Shown: positions 17,183-24,443 of the stretch, piece by piece
Layout of the letters: each line of letters opens with the position of its first letter
Position numbering within the stretch: position 1 is the stretch's first letter
NCBI GenBank assembly: GCA_041166385.1
Contig: JBEEFW010000148.1
Location: 1 to 64,000, forward strand
Origin: DASUCS01 sp041166385
Lineage (GTDB): Bacteria > Actinomycetota > Acidimicrobiia > Acidimicrobiales > JACDCH01
DNA: 64,000 nucleotides
Reading direction: 5' to 3'
Notes under the pieces: generated by a model
Told to the model about the DNA's origin: nothing
Database searches by the model: none
What the model saw: only the letters and a program-made list of their open reading frames with translations
Made by a program: the position numbers and the translations under genes

Positions 17183-18207
17183 TGGGGCGCACGATTCTCG
17201 TCACCGGGGGCAGCGGCTACTTCGGGTCGGTGGTGGTCGAGCAAGCGCTGGCCCGTGGGGATCAAGTACGCATTCTCGACATCAACCCGCCGACGATGAG
17301 TGACGGCGACCTCGAGTACGTCGCCGGCGACATCCGCGATCGAGCGACCGTCCGGGCGGCGTGCGACGGCGTCGACGTCGTCTTGCACAACGTCGCGCAA
17401 GTGCCCCTGGCCCGCGATCGCGAGCTGTTCGAGTCCGTGAACGTCGTGGGCACCGCCAACGTGCTCGTCGCGGCCCGCGATGCCCGAGTGGCCAAGGTCG
17501 TGCACACGTCGTCCAGCGCCGTGTTCGGCGTGCCAGAGTCGAACCCCGTCACCGAGGACTCGGCGGGCCGGCCGCTCGAGGCCTACGGGCGCGCCAAGCT
17601 GCGGGCCGAGCAGCTGTGCCACGAGTCCGTTGCCGCTGGTCTCGACGTCACGATCGTGCGTCCTCGAACGATTCTCGGCCACGGACGCCTCGGCATCTTC
17701 GCCGTCCTCTTCGACTTCATCGCCGACGGGGCGCCGGTCTACGTGCTCGGATCGGGCGACAACCGCTACCAACTCGTGCACGCCGACGATCTCGCCGATG
17801 CGTGTCTACGCGCCGGCGACCGTGAAGGGCCGACGACGTACAACGTCGGTGCGGTCGAGTTCGGCACCATGCGCGAGACGATCCAAGCGCTGGTCGATCA
17901 CGCTGGCACCGGATCGACCGTGCGCTCGTTGCCGACCGCACCCGCAAAGGTGGCGATGCGAGCGCTCGCGACCGTCGGGCTCGCGCCATTCGCTCCGTAT
18001 CACTGGCTCTTGTACGCGGAGTCGCTGTATTTCGACGTGACCAAGGCCCGCACGGAGCTCGGATGGGAACCGCAGCACTCCAACGCGTCGATGATCGTCG
18101 AGTCGTACGACTGGTATCTCGAACATCGCGAGCATCTCGGCCCGGGGTCGCATCACCAGTCGCCGGTGCGACTCGGGCTCCTGAAGGTGTTGCGCCGCCT
18201 GCCGTAA
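17182..18207 (+). CDS. NAD-dependent epimerase (extended SDR)
   Basis: A 341-residue extended SDR. It has VTGGSGYFGSVVVEQAL at the N-terminus, the catalytic YGRAKLRAEQ, VRPRTILGHGRLG and NRYQLVHADDLADA. These resemble 3-beta-hydroxysteroid-dehydrogenase-like or sugar epimerase members. It starts with a 1-nt overlap on the previous epimerase, so the two are coupled and may form a two-step pathway. Its stop codon lies inside the -10 box of the next gene. Confidence 0.88.
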   Translation: MGRTILVTGGSGYFGSVVVEQALARGDQVRILDINPPTMSDGDLEYVAGDIRDRATVRAACDGVDVVLHNVAQVPLARDRELFESVNVVGTANVLVAARDARVAKVVHTSSSAVFGVPESNPVTEDSAGRPLEAYGRAKLRAEQLCHESVAAGLDVTIVRPRTILGHGRLGIFAVLFDFIADGAPVYVLGSGDNRYQLVHADDLADACLRAGDREGPTTYNVGAVEFGTMRETIQALVDHAGTGSTVRSLPTAPAKVAMRALATVGLAPFAPYHWLLYAESLYFDVTKARTELGWEPQHSNASMIVESYDWYLEHREHLGPGSHHQSPVRLGLLKVLRRLP

Positions 18208-18210
18208 GGT
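18205..18210 (+). promoter_or_regulatory. -10 box, leaderless promoter of LLM gene
   Basis: TAAGGT ends 6 nt before ATG 18217 and includes the TAA stop of the epimerase gene. It gives the LLM-selenoprotein pair a possible promoter of its own. Confidence 0.5.
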
Positions 18211-18216
18211 CTTCGC

Positions 18217-19299
18217 ATGCGTGGTGGCGTGCTGATGGTCTTCCAGTCCTGGGGCTACGACTCGAGCGTCACTGACGGCGAGGTGGTGGGCGACGAGGTT
18301 CGCCTCGGTGTGTTGGCCGACGAGCTGGGCTTTCACTCGCTGTGGTCGGTGGAGCACCACTTCAACGACTACTCGTTCTGCCCCGACAACACCGTGGTGC
18401 TCGCGCACCTGGCGGCGCGGACGAAACGCATCCTGCTCGGCACGGGCGCGGTGATCCTGCCGTGGAACGATCCGCTGCGGGTCGCCGAGAAGATTGCGCT
18501 GCTCGATCATCTCGCGGACGGGCGTGTGCTGTTCGGTATGGGCAGGGGTCTCGCCCGCCGCGAGTACGCGGGGTTTGGCATCGACATGGACGAATCGCGA
18601 GACCGATTCGACGAGTCCGCGCGGATGATTCTCGACGCACTTGCAACCGGGTTCATCGAGGGTGACGGTCCGCATTTCCCTCAGCCGCGCATTCCGCTGC
18701 GGCCTGCGCCCGCGCGGTCCTTCGACGATCGCATCTATTGCGTCGCGATGTCGCCCGACTCACTGCTGGCAGCCGCCGACCTCGGTGCCCGCATGGTGGC
18801 CTTCAGTCAACGACCGTGGGACGACCAGGCGGCGTCGATCAACACGTACAAGGAGCGATTCGTCGCCAACCACGGACGCGAGCCGGGCCCACCCGTGATC
18901 TGCGACTTCGTGTACTGCGACCGCGACGCGGCACGAGCGGAGGACATGGCGCAGAAGCACATCGCTGGCTACCTCGCGAGCGTGATGGAGCACTACGAGC
19001 TCGAGAGCGATCACTTCAAGAACGCCAAGGGGTACGAGTCCTACGGCAACGCCGTCGAGATGATGAAAGGCATCGGGCTCGAGAAGCTGTGCGCGATGTA
19101 CCTCGACGTGAACGTGTGGGGCACGCCCGAGCAGATCGTCGAACGGCTCCACGCCCGTCGCGAGGTGATCGGTGATCACGACGTCACCTGCGCGTTCCGC
19201 TTCGCCGGGCTCCCGTACGAGGACGCCGAAGCCAGCATGCGACTCTTCGCGCAAGACGTGCTTCCCGTCGTGCAGCGAGACATGGCTCGCACCGGATGA
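18217..19299 (+). CDS. LLM-class flavin-dependent oxidoreductase
   Basis: A 360-residue luciferase-like oxidoreductase, paralogous to the gene at 17-1120. It has SLWSVEHHFNDYSFCPDN, then LGTGAVILPWNDPLRVAEK, LADGRVLFGMGRGLARREYAGFG (split here as LADGRVLFGMGRG and LARREYAGFG) and a C-terminal EQIVERLHARR. It would use FMN or F420. It overlaps the selenoprotein gene by 4 nt (ATGA), so the two products are made together. The selenoprotein could be its redox partner or protect it, but that is inference. Confidence 0.9.
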   Translation: MRGGVLMVFQSWGYDSSVTDGEVVGDEVRLGVLADELGFHSLWSVEHHFNDYSFCPDNTVVLAHLAARTKRILLGTGAVILPWNDPLRVAEKIALLDHLADGRVLFGMGRGLARREYAGFGIDMDESRDRFDESARMILDALATGFIEGDGPHFPQPRIPLRPAPARSFDDRIYCVAMSPDSLLAAADLGARMVAFSQRPWDDQAASINTYKERFVANHGREPGPPVICDFVYCDRDAARAEDMAQKHIAGYLASVMEHYELESDHFKNAKGYESYGNAVEMMKGIGLEKLCAMYLDVNVWGTPEQIVERLHARREVIGDHDVTCAFRFAGLPYEDAEASMRLFAQDVLPVVQRDMARTG

Positions 19300-20321
19300 T
19301 CACCGTCATCACCGACCAGGAGCACGAGGTCGACGGCGTGATCGACGGCGCTCGCGTCCTCATCGACCCGAGTGCTCTCTCGGCTGCCCTCGGCTGGGAG
19401 TTGAAGCCGGAAGGTTTGTGCCGAGACGACGTGTGCGTCCCCGTGCGCGATCGCGCCGCGCTGTTCGCCGGCGATCAGCTCGATCTCGTCGGCGTCGCCG
19501 CCGCGCTGCGCCGCCCGGCCGTGGTCGACCCCGACGGCGGGGTCATGGCCATCGCATTGCCGAGCGAGGAACGGCGCCAAGCACTGCAAGACCGTCACGC
19601 GCCGGCGTTCACCTTGCCGGACATCGAGGGCAAGATGCATTCGCTCGACGAATGGTCGGGTCAGAAGAAGCTGCTGTTCGCCTGGGCCAGTTGGTGAGGC
19701 TGCCGCTACGACCTGCCCGGGTGGCAGGGCCTGCACGCTGAGCTCGAGGACAAGGGCTTCACGGTCATCGGCATTGCCATCGACGAGTCAGTCGACGACG
19801 TGCGACCGTGGACCGACGGGGTCGAGTTTCCCGTCCTCATCGATCAACAGCACACGGTCAGCGAGCTGTACGCGATCAGCAACGTGCCGACCGTGATCTG
19901 GATCGACGAACACGACCGCATCGTGCGGCCGAACGGCGTGGCCTTCGGGACCGACACCGTCACCGCGTTCACCGGAATCGAGTCGAAGCCGCATCTCGAT
20001 CTCATTCGCGCGTGGGTGATCGACGGCGCCGAACCCGAAACGGCGAGCGCACAGACTGACGATCTCAGCGACGACGAGGTGCTCGCTCGACTGCACTTCC
20101 GAGTGGCGGCACACGCTCGCCGTGCCGGCGACGACGCCGTCGCGGCGAAACATTTCGCGCGGGCCGGCGAGCTCGCACCGCACGACTGGACGATCCGGCG
20201 CGCCGCAATGCCGCTCACGGGCGGAGATCCGTTCGGCGCGGAGTTCTTTGTGATGTACCAGGAGTGGGAGGAAGCGGGCCGGCCGTATCACGGCATCCCG
20301 GGCGAACAAGCGGGAGTCTGA
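19296..20321 (+). CDS. Thioredoxin-fold selenoprotein with Sec-Gly-Cys motif
   Basis: The frame is open from ATG 19296 to 20321 except for one TGA at 19695-19697. Read as selenocysteine it gives a 341-residue protein with WASW-Sec134-Gly-Cys136-RYDLPGW, exactly where TlpA/ResA-like proteins have their redox cysteines. The fold continues on both sides: HAPAFTLPDIEG before it, GIAIDESVDD and the cis-Pro loop NVPTVIWID after it. An N-terminal segment has Cys42 and Cys47 (LCRDDVCVP), and a C-terminal tail looks helical. A stem-loop at 19712-19728 fits a bacterial SECIS. It overlaps the LLM oxidoreductase gene by 4 nt. No sel genes are in this window. Confidence 0.85.
19712..19728 (+). promoter_or_regulatory. 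Candidate bacterial SECIS stem-loop
   Basis: Arms CCTGCC and GGCAGG form a 6-bp stem with the 5-nt loop CGGGT, starting 14 nt after the TGA. Bacterial SECIS elements lie in the coding region just after UGA and need a G early in a short apical loop; both conditions are met. Confidence 0.6.
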
Positions 20322-20337
20322 CCGCACCGACGCGCGA

Positions 20338-21084
20338 TCAGCGCCCCCAGCGAATCGTGACCGACCCGCGCCACAGATCGAGCACCGACCGATCGCCGTC
20401 GACCGCGAGGGCGTCGGCACCGATGCGATTCCACAGGAAGAGGTGCAGATCGGAGGCGGCGCCGCTCACCGTGCAGTCCGCCGCGCCGGCCACGCGGTCC
20501 GTCACGACGTCGTCGCTGCTGATGCGCACGAGCCAGTCGTCGCCGGTGTCCGTGGAGCGCGCCAGCAGGGTGCGCGGGCGCTCGGACTTCAGCCGGCCAC
20601 CCGGGCGGGTGATGAAGGCCCGCAGCAACTCGTCGATGCCGTCGACGGCGACGTCGGCAGGGAACGGAGAGATCGGACCCGACGCGCTCTCGGCATCTGC
20701 GCGATGCATCCCGGTTTCGTGGCACTGCCGGCGCGCCCAGAACGCGAGCGGCGACGGCGCAGCCATGAACGCCCAACAGGCAACGTCGGGCTCGGCGCTC
20801 TCGAGCGCGTCGACCAACCCTTGATGGCCGTAGCGGAACCAATCCACGAGCATCGCATCGGCGGGTTCCGGTCCCATCACCTCGGCCGCGTCCGCCGGCT
20901 CACTGGAAGGATGGGCCACGTTGGCCGTCGCCCACCGATGCACTTGTCCTTGGTGCACGACGAGGTCGCGCATCGTCCATTCCGGACACGTCGGTATCGG
21001 CGCGTCGGGCGCAACAGCGGCGGCGGCTTTCGCGAACAACTCACCGTCGTTGCGCAGCGCGGCGATGTGCTCAGCTATCTCCAC
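20338..21084 (-). CDS. Mycothiol-dependent maleylpyruvate isomerase family protein
   Basis: A 248-residue protein of the DinB-like, TIGR03083-type family of mycothiol-linked enzymes typical of Actinobacteria. The four-helix metal-binding domain has CPEWTMRDLVVHQGQVHRW (residues ~33-52) and HETGMHRADAES, which supply the metal His residues. The C-terminal half resembles an MDMPI C-domain ending FLWNRIGADALAVDGD. The reaction is unknown. The GTG start overlaps the stop region of the SnoaL-like gene upstream by 14 nt. It converges with the selenoprotein gene, 16 nt apart. Confidence 0.85.
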   Translation of the reverse strand: MEIAEHIAALRNDGELFAKAAAAVAPDAPIPTCPEWTMRDLVVHQGQVHRWATANVAHPSSEPADAAEVMGPEPADAMLVDWFRYGHQGLVDALESAEPDVACWAFMAAPSPLAFWARRQCHETGMHRADAESASGPISPFPADVAVDGIDELLRAFITRPGGRLKSERPRTLLARSTDTGDDWLVRISSDDVVTDRVAGAADCTVSGAASDLHLFLWNRIGADALAVDGDRSVLDLWRGSVTIRWGR

Positions 21085-21496
21085 GTTCCCTCCGCACGGC
21101 GGCTTTGATCTGCTGCTCGGGCTCTTTGCGATCGAGGTAGTCCCGCCACGACGTGATCAGCCCGTCCTCGTTCACCTCGATGATCGTCGCACCGTGCATC
21201 GTGATGGGGGTGCCATTTCCCGGGCCGTTTGCGCCAGGGGCGGCGTAGGTCGCGTGGCCGATCCACTCGAAGAACGCCCAGTCGTCGCCTCCGCGTATCG
21301 ACGTGACCTCCTGATGCCAGTCCGGCATCACGGCTTTCGTCTGGAGTTGGATGTCCCGCAGATCGTCGGTCGGCGCGTTGGCCGGATCGGAGAACTGGGC
21401 ACCGGGAGCGAAGAGCTCGCGGAACCGTCCCCCGGTGCGCATGTCGAGCGCTTGCTCGAGCGTGCGTGCGAAGTCGTCCCAGTTACGTGCGCCCAT
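21071..21496 (-). CDS. SnoaL/NTF2-like family protein
   Basis: About 141 residues from ATG 21496 (GTG 21517 is an alternative start). It has a cone-fold NTF2-like pattern: NWDDFARTLEQALD, RFRELFAPGAQFSDPAN, WAFFEWIGHATY, and the closing strands TIIEVNEDGLITSWRDYLD. These proteins act as small-molecule isomerases/hydrolases or binding domains. It lies between two overlapping genes on the same strand, so the three are probably one operon. Confidence 0.8.
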   Translation of the reverse strand: MGARNWDDFARTLEQALDMRTGGRFRELFAPGAQFSDPANAPTDDLRDIQLQTKAVMPDWHQEVTSIRGGDDWAFFEWIGHATYAAPGANGPGNGTPITMHGATIIEVNEDGLITSWRDYLDRKEPEQQIKAAVRRERGDS

Positions 21497-21959
21497 GCAC
21501 CGCAGCCTGCCATGCACCCGTCAGCGGAACACGGCTGAGGGCCGCCCCGGCGCGCAAGAGCCAGTCGAGCGCGGCCTCCGGCGGGCTGTCGGGATGCACG
21601 GCGATCACCAGGCCGCGGCGCGGATGGTCGGACAGCACGACCCACTCGTCGGGCACCGCAACGCCGATCTCCTCGAGCCGGCGAGCCGCCTTCGGTCCTG
21701 TCTGGTGAAGGATGCCCAGCTCGGCGTGCGGCGGCTTCTGGCCCGGCTCGGGTGCGACCCACGTGCAGACCGGCACCGGCGGACCACTGCCGGAGAACAG
21801 CGCACCGAACACCGATCGGGGAGGCGGGGTGTCGTCGGGCCGGACGCCGGGCTGCAATGTGATCCAGCCGCTCTGCGTATCGGACAACCTCGTCATGGCG
21901 GCCACGACCTCGCCAGCGTCCTCCGGGCGGAACTCGACGAGATCGGGGGCCTCGCGCAC
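21483..21959 (-). CDS. Conserved-looking hypothetical protein
   Basis: A 158-residue acidic protein without signal peptide or membrane helix. Noticeable parts are GWITLQPGVRPDD, VCTWVAPEP, ELGILHQTGPKAARRL and DEWVVLSDHPRRGLVIAVHPD. I do not recognise the family. It is first in the apparent operon with the SnoaL-like and mycothiol-isomerase-like genes and overlaps the former by 14 nt. Codon use looks like that of its neighbours, so it is probably a real gene. Confidence 0.65.
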   Translation of the reverse strand: MREAPDLVEFRPEDAGEVVAAMTRLSDTQSGWITLQPGVRPDDTPPPRSVFGALFSGSGPPVPVCTWVAPEPGQKPPHAELGILHQTGPKAARRLEEIGVAVPDEWVVLSDHPRRGLVIAVHPDSPPEAALDWLLRAGAALSRVPLTGAWQAAVHGRT

Positions 21960-22001
21960 CTCTGATGTCTACCGCTGTTCGTCGCTACGCTCGCACGCGC
22001 G

Positions 22002-22796
22002 ATGGCGCTGGTCACAGGAGTACCCGAGACGGACAGCGACCGGCTCGTCGAGGCGTTCGACCGATTCCGGCGCGAAATCGAGGCGCAGCGTGGGCCCGCC
22101 GTGATCGGCGAGGAGCCTGAGGCACTGCACGACCTTCGTGTGGCGGTGCGCCGTACGCGGTCGGGGCTCAAGCACAGTCGCGGGCTGCTGTCCAAGAAAC
22201 AGCGCCGGCGTTTCCAGGACGAGTTCTCGCGCTTGCAAGACGTCACGAGCAGCGCGCGCGACTACGAGGTGTGGATGGCCTCGCTGCCCGTCGACGATCC
22301 GTTGCGGCTCGTGCTCGCTGGCTACCACGACACCGCGAGGCGCTACGCGTCCGCGAGCCTGGCCGCGCCGCACACGCAGAAGCTCCTGGCCCGGTGGCAC
22401 ACCGCGCTTGCGTCGTTGCCGCGAGGCAACACGCGCGTGTCGAGCGAGGAGCGCATCGCCGCACAGAAGCAACGCGTGTTCCAGGCCGCGGAGACTGCGG
22501 GAGTGGAGGCCGATGCCACCCAGCTACACGGCCTGCGCAAGCGGGTGAAGGAGCTCCGCTACCTCGTCGAGCTCTTCATGGACGACGACCGGCGCCCGTT
22601 GCGCAAGCCGCTCAAGAAGCTGCAGGACGCACTGGGGGAGGTCCAGGATGTGGCCGTCCAGCGCGCCTGGCTGTTGGATCACGCCGAGGAAGTCGGACCC
22701 GTCGACGTCCGCCTGAAGGAGCTGGACGAGCGCGAGGCTGTCGCTCGAGCCGCGTACGGCGAGCTCTACGCCCAATTCCTCACCGTGGCCTGCTAA
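22002..22796 (+). CDS. CHAD domain protein
   Basis: A 264-residue all-helical CHAD domain protein. It has the characteristic basic/His pattern: ALHDLRVAVRRTRSGLKHSRG near residue 40, then DLRxx-type repeats RDYEVWMASL, and later LHGLRKRVKELRYLVELF and LKKLQDALGEVQD. CHAD domains bind polyphosphate through conserved His and Arg/Lys. No CYTH triphosphatase domain is attached. The next gene starts 11 nt downstream on the same strand. Confidence 0.9.
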   Translation: MALVTGVPETDSDRLVEAFDRFRREIEAQRGPAVIGEEPEALHDLRVAVRRTRSGLKHSRGLLSKKQRRRFQDEFSRLQDVTSSARDYEVWMASLPVDDPLRLVLAGYHDTARRYASASLAAPHTQKLLARWHTALASLPRGNTRVSSEERIAAQKQRVFQAAETAGVEADATQLHGLRKRVKELRYLVELFMDDDRRPLRKPLKKLQDALGEVQDVAVQRAWLLDHAEEVGPVDVRLKELDEREAVARAAYGELYAQFLTVAC

Positions 22797-22807
22797 GACG
22801 AACGCCC

Positions 22808-23881
22808 ATGCTCGACGCCGACACGCTGCGCGCTCGCCTGTCTGACTGGTTGCCGGCTCGGGTCGGCGCATCGGCGGTGACGATCACTGATCTCACGCCG
22901 CCGAGCGGCACCGGGTACTCCAGCGAGACGCTCCTGTTCACCGCCGTGTTCGAGGCCGATGGTGTGGCCACCGAGCGGCGCTACGTCGTCAGGCTGAAGC
23001 CGACCCGCCCCGGCGTCTTTCCCGAGTACGACATCGGGCTCCAGCACGATCTGATGGCGGCACTCGCAGCAAAGACGACGATCCCGGTGCCCGAGATGCT
23101 GTGGCAGGAGCACGACACGTCCGTGCTCGGGTCGGAGTTCTTCGTCATGGGACACGTTCCCGGACGTGTGCCGACAGACAACCCGCCGTACACACTCGAG
23201 GGCTGGATTCTCGAAGAGCCCGAGGATCGACGCCGCACGATGCACACCGCCGCGCTCGACGTGATGTGCGGCATCCACCAACTCGATCCGGCGGACGTAC
23301 TCGGCGACGTCGCGTCTCGTTTGCGGCACGGCCTCGACGAGGAACTCGCCTACTACGAGTCGTTCTTCGAGTCGGCCGCGCAGGGACGCCCGCAGCCCGT
23401 CGCCGAGGCGGCGTGGGAATGGCTGCAGGCGAACCGGCCAAAAGGGGAGCAGCCCATCGGCCTGTCGTGGGGCGACTCGAGGATCTCGAACATGATCTTC
23501 GGCGACGACCTGCAGCCCGCCGCCGTCCTCGACTGGGAGATGGCGTCGCTCGGCGATCCGCAGATGGACTTGGCGTGGTGGCTGTTCCTCGACCGGCACT
23601 TCACCGAAGGCATGACCATGCCGCAGCCCGCCGGATTCATGTCCCGGGAGGAGACCATCGCCCGGTGGGAACAGGCCACCGGCCGCCCTGCTGATCAGGT
23701 GGAGTGGTACGAGATCTATGCCGGCTTCCGGTTCTCCGTGGTCATGATGAGGATCGCGATGATGCTCGTGGACGACGGGATCATGCCCCCAGACACGGAC
23801 TTCGACCGGAACAACACCGTCACCCAGTGCCTGGCACCGATGCTCGGCCTGGAACCCACCGGTTACACGCCCACTTTCTAA
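22808..23881 (+). CDS. Phosphotransferase (APH/ACAD11-like) family protein
   Basis: A 357-residue aminoglycoside-phosphotransferase-like kinase. It has the ATP-binding N-lobe strands SGTGYSSETLLFTA and RRYVVRLKP, the catalytic loop WGDSRISNMIF (Asp and Asn) and the metal-binding LDWEMASLGDPQMDLAWW. This subtype resembles the kinase domain of ACAD11-like proteins acting on hydroxyacyl-CoA, which often accompanies fatty-acid catabolism; an acyl-CoA dehydrogenase lies at 31571. ATG 22808 was chosen, since the open frame further upstream lies inside the CHAD gene. Confidence 0.87.
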   Translation: MLDADTLRARLSDWLPARVGASAVTITDLTPPSGTGYSSETLLFTAVFEADGVATERRYVVRLKPTRPGVFPEYDIGLQHDLMAALAAKTTIPVPEMLWQEHDTSVLGSEFFVMGHVPGRVPTDNPPYTLEGWILEEPEDRRRTMHTAALDVMCGIHQLDPADVLGDVASRLRHGLDEELAYYESFFESAAQGRPQPVAEAAWEWLQANRPKGEQPIGLSWGDSRISNMIFGDDLQPAAVLDWEMASLGDPQMDLAWWLFLDRHFTEGMTMPQPAGFMSREETIARWEQATGRPADQVEWYEIYAGFRFSVVMMRIAMMLVDDGIMPPDTDFDRNNTVTQCLAPMLGLEPTGYTPTF

Positions 23882-24018
23882 GTAGCTCGGACGGCCTAGT
23901 CGCCGGGACTAGTGCCCGCAGACCAGTACACAAAATGGGCCCGTTTCGGCTGAAGCGGAACATGGCAGCGACCGATGAGATACCCGTCCGTCGCCACACA
24001 AGGGTGAGGAGAAGAGTC

Positions 24019-24390
24019 GTGAACCCACGACGACACCGTCGCCCCACCATCGTGTGGGTACCGGTCGGTACGAACATTGCTCTGGTGGTCATCGCCGCCG
24101 GATTGAAGGACGCCACCGCGGTGGCGTTGACCGCCGTGGGCGCCGTCGTCGCCACCGGCGCCGTCGTCGTGTACCTGCGCGAATCGGAGCTGGACAAGGA
24201 GCGCATCGCTCACCTGCAGGCGGCGATCCCCGCGTTCAACGCGCCGCTCGACGCTGACGCGGCCGTGAACCTCGCCCCGAAGCCGTCGCCCGTCGTGGCC
24301 GAGGTGCTCCGACAGATGCGGCCCGTCGTGCCGCCCGATGTCGTCAGCCCGCGACAGATTCCGCCCACGGTGCCCATCGACCGAAGCTGA
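24019..24390 (+). CDS. Small membrane protein, unknown
   Basis: About 123 residues from GTG 24019, which has GGAG about 9 nt upstream; ATG codons at 23935 and 23962 are alternatives. A basic N-terminus (NPRRHRRP) leads into two hydrophobic segments (VWVPVGTNIALVVIAAG and TAVALTAVGAVVATGAVVV), followed by a soluble tail rich in Pro and Val. No family is recognised. The positive N-terminus suggests both ends are cytoplasmic. Confidence 0.55.
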   Translation: MNPRRHRRPTIVWVPVGTNIALVVIAAGLKDATAVALTAVGAVVATGAVVVYLRESELDKERIAHLQAAIPAFNAPLDADAAVNLAPKPSPVVAEVLRQMRPVVPPDVVSPRQIPPTVPIDRS

Positions 24391-24443
24391 CAATCGGCGC
24401 GCTACCGTGCGATCGGGCCGGTCGTTGGAAGGGGCTCTCCGAG

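Noticed and set aside
19296..19697. A separate 133-residue protein ending at TGA 19695, or a pseudogene
   Set aside because: The same frame continues to 20321 with clear thioredoxin-fold sequence, and the stop falls exactly at the redox residue. A single lesion there is less likely than selenocysteine.
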